A DNA stretch of 64,000 bases from Candidatus Magnetocorallium paracelense (GTDB lineage: Bacteria; Nitrospirota; Thermodesulfovibrionia; Thermodesulfovibrionales; Magnetobacteriaceae), in contig JAREWP010000090.1 in assembly GCA_029001845.1 (NCBI GenBank), positions 62,001 through 126,000 on the forward strand, in the 5' to 3' direction. Within the stretch, counting starts at the first letter, position 1. Each line of letters begins with the position of its first letter. The translations under genes were made by a program, and so were the position numbers. Under the pieces are notes generated by a model that ran no database searches, had not been told where the DNA came from, and saw only the letters and a list, made by a program, of their open reading frames with translations. Shown here in pieces: positions 42,693 through 53,061 of the stretch.

Positions 42693-44222
42693 TTGATATG
42701 TTATAGAACCGATCGACTCTTTTTTTTCATCTCCCTTCTCTTATTCACAATTTTTGCCGGCTCTCTTGTTTACAATATTCATTTTGGCGGTTACTGCAAT
42801 GATGAAGGACACTACCTCTATGCCGCAGATCTTGCAATAAAGGGTAATATACCATATAAAGATTTTGCTTACTGGCAACCACCTCTTATTCTTTATATTT
42901 ACGGCCCTCTTAACGCCATATTCGGGAACTCCCTGATTCTGTCTCGCTATGTTTCCGCTCTTTTTTCTCTTACTGCCTTCATTTTAATGGCCTCTATCGT
43001 TATAAGGAGTGGCGGTGCCGTCTCTCTTATCATTTTGTCTCTCATCATCTGCCTTAATCCCAGCTATATCGTCGATGTTTCCCAGGTAAGAACGCAATCT
43101 CTTACAATACTTCTCTATTGCCTTTCAATAAATATCATCACTCTTCCCGGACATAATTCAAGTAAATACTTTTTTTCCTCCATAATGATGGCGCTGGCCG
43201 TTGGAAGCAGAGCACCTCTTTTGCCGATGCTGATTACATACAATATCTATGTTTTTTTCGAGTCTGCATACAGTAAAAAAATTTCTTTAATAACAACTCT
43301 CATTTCAACGGGAACTATTTTGGCGGGTTTTGTTTTCTTTTACCTTCTCAGTGACGGAATGATAATGTTTGGTCTTCTGGATTTTTATAAATATACAGGG
43401 ACATACACTTCCTTTTTTGACAGGTCCTATCTTGAACAGCTTATCGGATGGCAGATGGTTCCATATACTTTGCTTATTTGCACCATTATATTCGTTGTTT
43501 ATAAAGGTATTGTCAACTATGAATACTCAGAGGGAAGTAGACGTATTGCTTCTGGATACGGTTTTGAGATATTTGCTTTTCTCTCCTATATCTCTATATC
43601 TGCCGTACATTTTATTGCGCCCGTAAAATATGCAACCCACCAGACAACCAATTTGCCACTGGCTGCCATGTTTCTTTCCATAGTTATTGGTAATTTTTTA
43701 AGAAAAAGAGAGAAAGACCTGTCAATAATGGTATTTAGCGCCCTCTTGTCGCTCACTTTTATAAGTTTTATATTCCAGCCCGTAATCTCAGACAGAAGCG
43801 GAGGCAGGTCTCCGATTTCAGAATATAAGGATATAATAAAGACAATCCGGCCTTTTGTGTCAGAAAGAGGGAAAATTCTATCTTTTGATGTGATTATTGC
43901 ATATGAAGGCGGATTCGAACTTTTGGATGGTCTTACCCTTGGTCCTGAGAGCCATTTTGGCGAGTTTCAGAATACAGAAAAAACGAAAAAGTACAAAGGT
44001 GTGGACAATGCGATTTTAAAGACGTATTTTTCAACCAGGGCAGCCGATGTGGTTATACTGCAACAGAGAGACCTTGAATTTATAAAGCATGATCGTACGG
44101 GGGTTGGTATGAATGAGGTTCTGAGAGAGTTACATAGGAATTATAAAAAAATTGCAACCTTCGACAATATCGGGCAATTTCGTCAGAGAACGCTGTGCTT
44201 TGCCCTTTCAGACATTTTATGA
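42693..44222 (+). CDS. ArnT/PMT-type membrane glycosyltransferase (GT39/GT83-like)
   Basis: This 509-residue protein has about ten membrane segments. The first periplasmic loop reads YCNDEGHYLYAADLAIKG followed by PYKDFAYWQPPL, the DE-containing signature of lipid-linked-sugar transferases such as ArnT and PMT. The C-terminal 130 residues form a soluble periplasmic domain. It probably moves a sugar from a polyprenyl carrier to lipid A, protein or glycan. The start lacks a strong ribosome-binding site. A short stem (gagttgaatgaactc) follows just after the stop codon. Confidence 0.78.
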   Translation: MICYRTDRLFFFISLLLFTIFAGSLVYNIHFGGYCNDEGHYLYAADLAIKGNIPYKDFAYWQPPLILYIYGPLNAIFGNSLILSRYVSALFSLTAFILMASIVIRSGGAVSLIILSLIICLNPSYIVDVSQVRTQSLTILLYCLSINIITLPGHNSSKYFFSSIMMALAVGSRAPLLPMLITYNIYVFFESAYSKKISLITTLISTGTILAGFVFFYLLSDGMIMFGLLDFYKYTGTYTSFFDRSYLEQLIGWQMVPYTLLICTIIFVVYKGIVNYEYSEGSRRIASGYGFEIFAFLSYISISAVHFIAPVKYATHQTTNLPLAAMFLSIVIGNFLRKREKDLSIMVFSALLSLTFISFIFQPVISDRSGGRSPISEYKDIIKTIRPFVSERGKILSFDVIIAYEGGFELLDGLTLGPESHFGEFQNTEKTKKYKGVDNAILKTYFSTRAADVVILQQRDLEFIKHDRTGVGMNEVLRELHRNYKKIATFDNIGQFRQRTLCFALSDIL

Positions 44223-44445
44223 GTTGAATGAACTCCCTTGTTTAGGTTTGAACCGATGCATTTTGCTCACATTGTGGTGATTTGAAACAACATGAAGATT
44301 TTTCTGCTCATTATTTGCTACAATGATACCCCCTTTATCGAAGACACCCGCAATATGTAAATAAAAACGATTGTAATATCGAATTTTAAATTAGACATGC
44401 TCAGGCCCCTTTTTATAGGGAAATAAAAAATAAGGAGATGCAACT

Positions 44446-45747
44446 ATGTTTAAAGGAAGAAAATTCTCTACTCTATTGGCTTTGCTGTTTATTGCCGTAA
44501 CATTGACAGTATTGGGTTATGGACAGGTCTTTGGTTTGGTTTCAACAAGTACGGAAAACAATAATGAACACGAAATATCACCTGCCGGTTTCTTATTTAT
44601 TGACTCCGCCAATGACATTTCTTACTACGAAAAAGAAGACCTTCTGAATTTGTTGGAAGGTACGGCGGATTCTCCTACAAAGAACTTTTCTTCATTAAGC
44701 GATGTTACTTTTAGTTCTCAAATACTTAACATTGTTTTTATAAAGAGCGACGATATTATCGCTTCATTCAGTGATTCGGAAAAAAGCATTTTAATGGCTT
44801 TTTTTTCAGATGGTTTTCCTATTGGAACAACCGAACCGGTTATCAATCTGAGGAGTGTTCTCGGGATAAACGACAGTAGTTCGAATCCCTTCGCCCTTGA
44901 AGCAGATGTCGTGCTTTTTGTTTTTTCCGATGGCAAACAAACGTTTGAAAAAACCATAACAGTCAGTGATTCGATTGGCGATGTTTTCTCGTCTGTTGTT
45001 GACTGGGTGCATCGCGTAAAAGACACGAAAAGTTCCTCTCAGGCCGGGCCGGCTTATTACTCTGACGACGTAAGCGGTGCTTGGAACTCCAATTACACAA
45101 AAGAATATGAAGCAACCTTTGACGGAGGCACCGGCAGGTTTCTGATTAATGCTTATCAACTCTCCGACAGCAGCTCAAGTTATGACTGGTACTTATTTAC
45201 TTTTTCCATACAATCGGCCATAAGCAGCTATGACTCCTCGACCGGCCATTGCGGATGGTTTACTTCTGAAATGCAAATCAAAGCAGTGGTAGGCGACTCC
45301 GGTACATTATATGATTATATGCCTACAACAACAGTGGGCTCTACATCTACAGGCTTTTCCATCGGAGGCGGACTGTCCACCAGTGATGCCGGCCTGTCCG
45401 CCGAATATTCTGAATCATATTCCATTGATGACGCCTCCTATGTAGACAACAGTGATTACACCACTGAAACAGCCCAATGGACAATCGAATTTACAGGGCC
45501 TGATTATACCTGGTATCCTTGGTATGATGAGCCGCCCAGCAGCGCTACAAACTCTTATCAAACCGATCCGGCCATGATAGCACAGGTGAATGACGGTTCC
45601 TGCGTTTATTTGGATGTTTACCCGAAAATCCGTCAGGATTACGACAGCCTTTCAATCGATTGGTTTACTCTAGATGTAAGCACAACCTATACATGGTGGT
45701 ACGATACAGACACATATGGCCCTCTGGAAATAACAGTTTGCCCTTAA
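44446..45747 (+). CDS. Secreted Ser/Tyr-rich protein of unknown function
   Basis: This 433-residue protein has a clear signal peptide (LLALLFIAVTLTVLGYGQVFG) and a strong ribosome-binding site (AAGGAGATG). Residues about 30-195 form one domain. From about 205 the protein is rich in Ser, Tyr, Trp and Asp and looks all-beta, with an alternating Ser/Gly stretch (TSTGFSIGGGLSTSDAG...) about 100 residues from the C-terminus. Such a stretch resembles the membrane-inserting hairpin of beta-pore-forming toxins, but I cannot claim homology. It is a single-gene unit. Confidence 0.65.
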   Translation: MFKGRKFSTLLALLFIAVTLTVLGYGQVFGLVSTSTENNNEHEISPAGFLFIDSANDISYYEKEDLLNLLEGTADSPTKNFSSLSDVTFSSQILNIVFIKSDDIIASFSDSEKSILMAFFSDGFPIGTTEPVINLRSVLGINDSSSNPFALEADVVLFVFSDGKQTFEKTITVSDSIGDVFSSVVDWVHRVKDTKSSSQAGPAYYSDDVSGAWNSNYTKEYEATFDGGTGRFLINAYQLSDSSSSYDWYLFTFSIQSAISSYDSSTGHCGWFTSEMQIKAVVGDSGTLYDYMPTTTVGSTSTGFSIGGGLSTSDAGLSAEYSESYSIDDASYVDNSDYTTETAQWTIEFTGPDYTWYPWYDEPPSSATNSYQTDPAMIAQVNDGSCVYLDVYPKIRQDYDSLSIDWFTLDVSTTYTWWYDTDTYGPLEITVCP

Positions 45748-45986
45748 TATTTGTGGCGAACAAGAAAAACAGGAGAAACAAGTTGGGGACAGTCAAAAAA
45801 TACTTACCCTATGGAATAAGAAAATGAATTAATCAGGCGGGATTCGGGGTCTAACCTAAATAATACACTTTGCAAAAGGAAGGGACAGAAATATATAGAT
45901 ACCGTGAAGAAAGTAAAATTTGACCCCGAATCCTTTTAACGTTTTTACTCAATTTTAAAGTCCTCTTCTTTATATCTTTCAAGAAA
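45748..45986. repeat. Short MITE-like element with 12-bp inverted ends
   Basis: ggattcggggtc (45840-45851) and its exact complement gaccccgaatcc (45922-45933) enclose about 70 bp containing 'gggacagaaatatatagat'. The pattern resembles small non-coding elements associated with IS200/Y1-type transposases in environmental genomes. No transposase is present. Confidence 0.5.
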
Positions 45987-46013
45987 CCGGTGGCAGTAAG
46001 ATTTTACCACCGG
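45987..46013 (-). terminator. Probable terminator of the tamB-like gene
   Basis: The stem ccggtgg/ccaccgg (45987-45993 and 46007-46013) with a 13-nt loop lies directly after the TamB stop codon. On the minus strand it is followed by TTTCTTG, a weak U-rich tail. Confidence 0.55.
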
Positions 46014-46014
46014 C

Positions 46015-49000
46015 TTACTTAAACTCGAATCTGAATCTCAGGTCGCCCCCGATGCTTCCGATTTCATCCCTTTCGCCAATAACGGATACATTGTCGTTAA
46101 AAATGTATTCTACTTTAATCACTTCCTCTTCTTCCGTCGTACCGACAGAGGATGTGAGAGTTACGTAAAATTTGTCGGATAATAATTTCTTGGAAAGAGT
46201 AACCTGAGGACTGATTGTTTTTGACTCTTCCGAAACATGGGAAGAGACCCGGAAACGGTCGAGGCCGGTTATGCCTCTGACCCTGTCTTCCACAGCCTCC
46301 TTGAACATGCCGGTGAGAAAAGAGGTGGCGGCGCTTGTTCCTATATCGCTTTCCATGCCTTTGAGTTTAGATCTGACTTCTCCCACAGTGAGGAGACTCA
46401 AAATATCCATCTCATCTAGGTGAGGAGAAGAGGAGATCGCCATATTAAACTGATCGAGACGGCCTGTAACGGAGAGCCTGATTTTATATCCTTTCAGAGA
46501 GGTCTCTGCCGAAATATCGAAAAAGGGATTGATCCTGTACTCGTCTATGAAATCCACATTGGCTTTTGATATATCGAATTCGTTATTTCTGAAATAGACT
46601 TTGCCCCTCCTGCTTTCGATTCTGCCGAATACTGTAGGCGAGGCAAGTGTTCCCCTTAAGATCATGTCTGCGCTTACTTCGGATTCTGCTATATTATTAT
46701 CAATAATTATATTTCTGTCGCCTACGATTCTTACATTCAGTTCGCAGCTCTTCATGAAATCGGAACCGGACTTCCGTTTTAGAAAGTCGCCCTTTTCAAA
46801 CAACCAGTCACCCCATTTAAAATTATTTTTGTAACTTGCCCTGTCAATGAAGAGTTCACCGGAAAGATTGCGATTTTTTAAATCTCCGCTCATAAGAAGA
46901 TTCCCTCCAAATGTTAAGTCGAAATCGTCGGATATTCGTGAATAGATATCATTCAGCTCTGCGTCAATATAAAAATCTTTTATCTTGAACCCTTCCAGGA
47001 GTATCCTTCCCTTTGATGTGATTTCTCCGCCGCTGTACTTTCCGTTCAGTTTTGATATTATAATCCTGTCACTGTTAAAGTAGAGTTCGCCCTGAAGGTC
47101 GCTTATTGTGGATTCAGGATTTTTTAATCCTGCCAGACCGTTTTTTATCTCCAGCCATCCGTTGACGTCGGGTTTTTTCCAGGGGCCGATTATATGTAAT
47201 TCAAAATCGGATATTCCGTCCAGTTTCTCTATTTCATCGGAAAGGTTTTCCATGTGTCTTAAGGGAGTCGTTCCGGAAAAGGAGAGGTTAAAGGAGTCCT
47301 TTATCGTCAGATCACCGGACATAGAGAGGCTTGCAGAGCTGTCTTTAAGTGCAAAAGATTGGAAACTCAAAAAGTTATTGTCAATATGGAAGTGCAGAGG
47401 AAGAGAGTTCGTAAAATCATAATCGTAAACAAGCATGTTCATTCTGGGGATCGTCAACTCTCCTTTTACAGAATTCCTCGTTCCCTTGAATGAGGCATTT
47501 CCCGTCATATAGAGTATCATTTCCTCTGGGATGTTTTTAAACAATGCAGCAACAAGAAAATCGTATCGTTTATGCTTTGCTTCGATATCGAGAGCCCAGG
47601 GCATTACTTCAGAGATCGCTGCACTTCCTTTTACAGCAAGAGCGCCTCCCAATATTTCACCATCCAGTTTCATTACGCCGGGTTGCAGCGTTATATTGAC
47701 TTTGCTGTCGTCAACAGGCATATGATAGACAGCACCACCGGACAGGAGGGTCTCGACTGAAAGAATGGGGTTGCTTAAAGAGCCTTTGCCATTGACTTTA
47801 CACTCGATTACAGCATTTTCGATATATTTATATAACGGGGTATCCGAACTGTGTATAAGACATTTTCCGGAAGCGATTTCATAGGATATCGACTCCTTTT
47901 CCGACCAGGTGTTTCCATTATTCATTATAGATATCTCTGACTCAATAACGGATTGGCCCTTTTTAACCAGGATGTTTTGAAAGAGTGCATTATTGCGATC
48001 AATCGAATATTGTGATGTAATATTCCCGATGGAATTATTTCCAAATATGAAACCCTTTATTCTCATATTTCCCTTATATGAAATGTTATCATCAGAGCCT
48101 GTGAGAGCTATGTGAAGGTCGGTGCTACCCTTTATTGATTTGGAAAGGTTCTCTTCCCCTGATAGATCGGGTAAATTCATCCCCATATTATCAAGCACTT
48201 TGTTTAGAGCAAGATTTTTCGAATCGATGTCAAAGTTTAATTCAGCCTTATTAAAATTAAAGATTTCGGCTTTCTCCTTAACCGTTACATTTCCGTTAAA
48301 AACTGCCAGGCCGTCCAGCAAGGCGGCTCTTCCCTTTGTAATTTTCAGTCTGTCGAGCGTATAGTCGGCCTCTGCTTCAATTGTCGAGAAATCGATTCCG
48401 TAAAGACTGCCTTCTTCCATGGATATAATGCCTGAGATATGGGGGGCCGCGGATTTCCGATCGATTTTACCTCTAAATGATCCCGGTCCCCTGAAATCGT
48501 CACTGTATGGCATTGTAATATCTGCAATATCTTCCGTTAAAAGGCTTACTTCTAAATCAATTATATCGTCAGCTATATTAATCTCCCCTGTTGTTACAAC
48601 CTCGGATATATCGGTGTATATAAATATCTCGCTTACGTTAATGACGTTATCTCTAAAAGATACTTCTCCCCTGCTTCCATCTATTCTTTTTAATATGTCG
48701 GACGATTCCTTTGATGGTTCGGTTTTTTTGTAAATATATGCGATCTCCGGGTAGAAATCGTCACCCTCTGTAAAGAGTGTCAGATCGATCTCGCCTTCCG
48801 ATATTCCCGGGTTCCAGTTTAAAAGGTCAAACATATCGGAGCTGCTTACACGTTTGGCGTCTATGTTGAGTGAAAAGTAATTGTCACTAAAAAGCTTAAT
48901 CGTTGACTCTGCTTTTGCCGTCCCTCCGTACAGCAATGCATCGCCATTTAAAAAGACAAGGGCGTCGTTGTCATAGTGTAAATCTGTGGTAAGTCTGTCG

Positions 49001-50061
49001 ATTTTCACGCCATAGAGATAGCCGTTTTTAAGCAGAGTCTTTAGTTCTATTTTCAGATTGTCTAAAGGGCCGTTGATTTCCCCGTTAAAATCGGCAGGTC
49101 CGCTGATTGGTGCGTTTTCGCCTGTAAGCTCCATAAAAGTTTCAAGATGAATACTTCCTTTTGTATCAAGTTTGACGACTGTCTCTTTATTATTATATGT
49201 AATCCTTCCCGATGCCTCGATTTTTCCATGATCGCTGTTTTTCAGGCCCAACAAGCTCTTTAAGTATGTAACCTGAATGGAGATATCACTGTTTAGAGAG
49301 AACTTGCAGTCCTCTATCGCAGAGCTGCAGTCGGCCGCTCCATTAACATGTAAAGCAAGCCCTTCAGAGTTCGCAGTGAAATCGTTAATCCTGTATGCAC
49401 CGTTTTCAGGATTTTTTTCTATGTCAAAAGAGAGGTTGGCAAGTTCCATTCTGCTATCCTTGACAGCCTTCAAATCCTTGTTGTAGAAGCTAATATGTTG
49501 TAGATTCATTTTCATGCTTTGTTGAAAACCTGCATTAAAGCGGCCTGAAAAGTTATTGACAGATAATGCAAAGGTATTGTTACTGTCCTTAATATCGATG
49601 TGCCCGTCCGAAATAAGGATGGACTTTATGTCAAAGGAGAAGTTCTCCTTTTTTACGCTATTTTTAGATTTACCTGTTAAAAGAGTATCAGGTAGTGATA
49701 TTTTCGCTTTCAGAGCTTTCAGGTCATTTGTATTGAGGTCCGCCAGAAGTCCGTTTACCATTAATTTTGTAATAACTATTTTTTTGTCCAGCAAATAGAG
49801 GATATCCAGATAAGCTCTTATATGACTGACATTGATGGCAGGTGATGAGGGATCGCTCCGTAGAGTCAAGCCTTTCACTCCTATATATGGAGGTATGAGG
49901 CTAATGTATAATTCGTCATATGTCGCATCTATTTTAAGACGATTTTTAATGAAGGATTCTATTTCGACCTTGAGTTGTTTAGAGGGAAAGTCAAAGGAGA
50001 TAAAAAAAAGTGTCAATGAGATAATAGAAATCAAAAATAACAGGATAGCGGTTTTTTTCAT
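46015..50061 (-). CDS. tamB: TamB/AsmA-like outer-membrane assembly protein
   Basis: This 1348-residue protein has an N-terminal signal anchor (TAILLFLISIISLTLFFISF) and a very long periplasmic body of repeating beta-strands (AsmA/TamB-type). A C-terminal DUF490 domain follows, with GRIESRRGKVYFRNNEFDI, ISSSPHLDEMDILSLLTVG and a closing beta barrel-like segment. TamB proteins bridge the inner and outer membranes and are implied in lipid transport and autotransporter assembly. No tamA partner is seen. It is followed by a probable terminator. Confidence 0.9.
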   Translation of the reverse strand: MKKTAILLFLISIISLTLFFISFDFPSKQLKVEIESFIKNRLKIDATYDELYISLIPPYIGVKGLTLRSDPSSPAINVSHIRAYLDILYLLDKKIVITKLMVNGLLADLNTNDLKALKAKISLPDTLLTGKSKNSVKKENFSFDIKSILISDGHIDIKDSNNTFALSVNNFSGRFNAGFQQSMKMNLQHISFYNKDLKAVKDSRMELANLSFDIEKNPENGAYRINDFTANSEGLALHVNGAADCSSAIEDCKFSLNSDISIQVTYLKSLLGLKNSDHGKIEASGRITYNNKETVVKLDTKGSIHLETFMELTGENAPISGPADFNGEINGPLDNLKIELKTLLKNGYLYGVKIDRLTTDLHYDNDALVFLNGDALLYGGTAKAESTIKLFSDNYFSLNIDAKRVSSSDMFDLLNWNPGISEGEIDLTLFTEGDDFYPEIAYIYKKTEPSKESSDILKRIDGSRGEVSFRDNVINVSEIFIYTDISEVVTTGEINIADDIIDLEVSLLTEDIADITMPYSDDFRGPGSFRGKIDRKSAAPHISGIISMEEGSLYGIDFSTIEAEADYTLDRLKITKGRAALLDGLAVFNGNVTVKEKAEIFNFNKAELNFDIDSKNLALNKVLDNMGMNLPDLSGEENLSKSIKGSTDLHIALTGSDDNISYKGNMRIKGFIFGNNSIGNITSQYSIDRNNALFQNILVKKGQSVIESEISIMNNGNTWSEKESISYEIASGKCLIHSSDTPLYKYIENAVIECKVNGKGSLSNPILSVETLLSGGAVYHMPVDDSKVNITLQPGVMKLDGEILGGALAVKGSAAISEVMPWALDIEAKHKRYDFLVAALFKNIPEEMILYMTGNASFKGTRNSVKGELTIPRMNMLVYDYDFTNSLPLHFHIDNNFLSFQSFALKDSSASLSMSGDLTIKDSFNLSFSGTTPLRHMENLSDEIEKLDGISDFELHIIGPWKKPDVNGWLEIKNGLAGLKNPESTISDLQGELYFNSDRIIISKLNGKYSGGEITSKGRILLEGFKIKDFYIDAELNDIYSRISDDFDLTFGGNLLMSGDLKNRNLSGELFIDRASYKNNFKWGDWLFEKGDFLKRKSGSDFMKSCELNVRIVGDRNIIIDNNIAESEVSADMILRGTLASPTVFGRIESRRGKVYFRNNEFDISKANVDFIDEYRINPFFDISAETSLKGYKIRLSVTGRLDQFNMAISSSPHLDEMDILSLLTVGEVRSKLKGMESDIGTSAATSFLTGMFKEAVEDRVRGITGLDRFRVSSHVSEESKTISPQVTLSKKLLSDKFYVTLTSSVGTTEEEEVIKVEYIFNDNVSVIGERDEIGSIGGDLRFRFEFK

Positions 50062-50181
50062 CTCTTATAGGGGTAATCGTTCCGGTATGTCATATTGCTG
50101 TTAAACAGAGATTTAATCCGGTAGAGCAGAGAGGGAAATTCCTCCCTGTTCTATGGTTTTACACATCCTATTGTTGAGAGA
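50062..50181. other. Short gap with a weak hairpin
   Basis: The gap between the EAL-HDOD stop and the TamB start contains a weak stem (gagagggaaattcctccctgttc, about 50129-50151). No gene is present. Confidence 0.3.
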
Positions 50182-51384
50182 TTATATCATATTGGCCCAG
50201 TCGCAGGCTTCGAGATATATGGGGGGAATATCCTGTTCTGACACGTTTATTTTCGAGGCAGTTTCATGAACGGCGTTCCATTGACCTTTTTCATAGTGTT
50301 TCGTAAGTTTCAGGTAATCCGACAGTTCTCCTTCGCCTTTAACAAGTGCCGAAACAATGTTTTTGGACAGAGGAAGCTTTTCCATAATTGCTTCCATCGG
50401 CTGATCCAGTATCGCGTCGATATTGGATAGCAAACCGACTGTAAAGAGTTCGTCACCGGCTATGGGGTTGGATGAGGTTTTACCCAGTTTTTCGCAAAAC
50501 TTAGCCTTGATACATGAATTTATTATCAGTTCTTCCGGTTTATTGGAAGCAAGGTCAGTCATTGCAATAAGTGAGACAAAACGCCTTAATTCATTCTCCC
50601 CTAAAGAGACCAACGCCTGGTTAAGGGAAGTAATCTCGTTCTTTCTTCTGAAGAAGGGCGAATTTATATAACGAAGGAGTTTATAAGTAATAGAGACATC
50701 ACGCTCCATGATTTCTCTTATTTCGGCGAAATCGAAATCCGGTTTGTTTACTTTAGCCATTATGTCCAAAATATTCAGGCCTGCGCTCGATATCTCTCTG
50801 CCTTTTATAATTTCCGGTTTGCAAAAAAAATATCCCTGAAAATATTCGAAACCCATGTCAAGGGCTGTATCGAACTCTTCATTTGTTTCTATTTTTTCGG
50901 CAAGAAGTTTCAAATTTTCTATAGGCAGCTGTTTGAGGTATTCCTTTATTTCCTTTATCGGTGTTAGTCTGAAATCGATCTTGATAATATCGGCAAGAGA
51001 AATCAGTGGTTTCAGCTCGGGGCTGAAAATGAAATCGTCAAGTGCTATGATATACCCCTCTTCAGAGAATTTTGCGCAGGCATTTATAATTGATTTATCG
51101 GGTTTGACATCTTCAAGTATTTCCACAACCGTATTTTCTTTAGGAAAGAGCAGAGGAACCTCCTCCAAAATGAGATTCTCCGTAAAATTGATAAAAGCCC
51201 TTTTCCCGCCGATTATCCTGTCTATTCCGATAGTGAAAAAGCTGCTTGACAGGAGCTTTGAGGTAGCCGTGTCACCATCTATTTCGGGAAGAAAATTCGA
51301 CAGACCGTCTCTAAACAGCAATTCGTAAGCAAATAACGATTTTTGTTTGTCGAAAATAGGTTGTCTGGCAATATAGGCATCCAT
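50182..51384 (-). CDS. EAL-HDOD signalling protein (YuxH-like)
   Basis: This 400-residue protein has an N-terminal EAL-type domain (YELLFR in the EAL position with E21, then FINF, VVEILED, IALDDF, IKIDF, AEKIE and YFQGYFFCKPE) and a C-terminal HDOD domain from about 200. Most c-di-GMP-binding residues are kept, but EAL reads ELL and DDFG reads DDFI, so phosphodiesterase activity is uncertain. Proteins of this family affect motility and c-di-GMP output. It stands alone on the minus strand. Confidence 0.88.
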   Translation of the reverse strand: MDAYIARQPIFDKQKSLFAYELLFRDGLSNFLPEIDGDTATSKLLSSSFFTIGIDRIIGGKRAFINFTENLILEEVPLLFPKENTVVEILEDVKPDKSIINACAKFSEEGYIIALDDFIFSPELKPLISLADIIKIDFRLTPIKEIKEYLKQLPIENLKLLAEKIETNEEFDTALDMGFEYFQGYFFCKPEIIKGREISSAGLNILDIMAKVNKPDFDFAEIREIMERDVSITYKLLRYINSPFFRRKNEITSLNQALVSLGENELRRFVSLIAMTDLASNKPEELIINSCIKAKFCEKLGKTSSNPIAGDELFTVGLLSNIDAILDQPMEAIMEKLPLSKNIVSALVKGEGELSDYLKLTKHYEKGQWNAVHETASKINVSEQDIPPIYLEACDWANMI

Positions 51385-51468
51385 AATAATTTAGTTTAAG
51401 CTACTTTTAGTGTCATTTGTCAAGTCTTTATTGCTTTAGGAACTGTCCGGAAAGAAATTAAACATTTC

Positions 51469-53061
51469 CTAAGTTGTCATAAACACTCTGAAATCCAGCT
51501 CTTGGAATATAGAATTTTTATATTCCAGCCAGAACAAAAAATCGTAATCGACTGTTGTCGATAAAAGGCTGCCGTATAATTTTTCAAAGTTGTAAATATG
51601 TTCTTTTGTTCTTTTTGTCGAGTATTCCACGGCAGTCTGTGTTGTCATCAGGAAAGCCCAGTCACTGCTCTGGGCAAGAAGAAGCTCCCTTACCATTTGG
51701 TTTAGGATTCTTGTTTCAGATTCGGATATATCGGCTTTATTTCCGTATTCATCAGCAATCTCGGCCATTTTGTCAGCCATATAATGGAGATGTCTGTATA
51801 TCCAGTCATTTCCTTCATTTATCCAGACTCCGTAGTAGCCCTTGCCGCCCCATGACGACGGCGATGGCAGGATGACCTGATTTTTCGGGTGTTTTTCAAG
51901 ATATTCGACCGGCGTAATGGCTTCTATCGCTCCGTGTTTCTTAATCTCCTTGAATATATTGTACAAAAAATCGGGCCCTTCGAACCACCAGTGCCCGAAA
52001 AGTTCTGCGTCATATGGTGACACGACAGCAGCCGGTCTGTCCATTAAGGGAGATATGTTTTTTACTTGCTCGACTCTTTGAGAGTAGAAGTGCCTGGCAT
52101 GCATAATGGTCTTATTGTAAGCTGCTTCCGGATTATATACCTTTTTTTCCCCCTCCCCGCCGGTCACTTTGTAGTATTTAATTCCTGTGAAAACTCTTAT
52201 TCCGTCAGGACTTATATATGGTTTTATATAATCGAAATCCAGATCGAACCCAATGTCTTTGTAAAAATCTCGATAATCAAAGTCCCCGGGATATCCAATT
52301 TCCGAACTCCAGACCTGATTTGAGGAGTGAGGGTCTCTGGCGAAAACGGCCACTTCGTTTATCGTGTATACCGGTGCATATACAGAATATCTGGGTGCGG
52401 GCTTCCCTTCGTTAAGACCATGGGTGTCAAGGAAAAAAAATTGTATTCCCCTTTGTTTAAGCACCCCGTCGAGACCACTGAAATAGGCGCATTCCGGAAG
52501 CCATATCCCTCTTGGAGGCGTCTTGAAGTGTTTAATATGAGTCGCCACTGCTATTTCTATTTGAGCTTCAACAGCGCGAGGGGTTATTCGGAGAAGCGGT
52601 AAAAATCCGTGTGTGGCCCCGCATGTAATTATCTCGATATTACCATTGTTGTTAAAGAGACGATAGCCCTTTATTACATCGAGCCCAAGGTAATTGACAT
52701 AAAAGGCTCTTATCTCCCTGAATCTCTGATAATAAAAAAAAGCGACTCTGTGAAATTCCGAATCTTCCTTTAGACGTTCGACTTCTCTGCCGGAGAGCTC
52801 TATAAGTTTATCGATATATTTCAGATACTTCTCTTTTAGCAAATCATCGGCCAGCATTTCACATAAAGGCGGGGTTAAAGAGATCGTAAGCCTGAAGTCC
52901 GTATTCTCTTCAATCAACTTCTCCATCCTCATAAGTAAGGGAATGTATGTTTCCGATATGGCTTCAAAAAGCCAGTGTTCTTCAAGGAAGAAGTCGTATT
53001 CAGGGTGTTTGATAAAAGGCAAATGGGAGTGTAAGACAGGGATCCAGTAACCTGAGGTCAT
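51469..53061 (-). CDS. GH57-family 1,4-alpha-glucan branching enzyme
   Basis: The 530-residue length and motifs fit GH57 branching enzymes with a DUF1957 C-terminal domain. These include HSHLPF near the N-terminus, the nucleophile E190 in WLPECAYF, the acid/base D351 in SPYDAELFGHWWFEGP and a helical C-terminal region. The enzyme forms alpha-1,6 branches in glycogen-like glucan in the cytoplasm. Its start codon overlaps the RuvC stop (TAATG), so it is translationally coupled to ruvC. Confidence 0.9.
   Translation of the reverse strand: MTSGYWIPVLHSHLPFIKHPEYDFFLEEHWLFEAISETYIPLLMRMEKLIEENTDFRLTISLTPPLCEMLADDLLKEKYLKYIDKLIELSGREVERLKEDSEFHRVAFFYYQRFREIRAFYVNYLGLDVIKGYRLFNNNGNIEIITCGATHGFLPLLRITPRAVEAQIEIAVATHIKHFKTPPRGIWLPECAYFSGLDGVLKQRGIQFFFLDTHGLNEGKPAPRYSVYAPVYTINEVAVFARDPHSSNQVWSSEIGYPGDFDYRDFYKDIGFDLDFDYIKPYISPDGIRVFTGIKYYKVTGGEGEKKVYNPEAAYNKTIMHARHFYSQRVEQVKNISPLMDRPAAVVSPYDAELFGHWWFEGPDFLYNIFKEIKKHGAIEAITPVEYLEKHPKNQVILPSPSSWGGKGYYGVWINEGNDWIYRHLHYMADKMAEIADEYGNKADISESETRILNQMVRELLLAQSSDWAFLMTTQTAVEYSTKRTKEHIYNFEKLYGSLLSTTVDYDFLFWLEYKNSIFQELDFRVFMTT

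Noticed and set aside
44224-44238. Terminator after the ArnT-like gene
   Set aside because: gagttgaatgaactc is a 5-bp stem with no following T-run, too weak to list.
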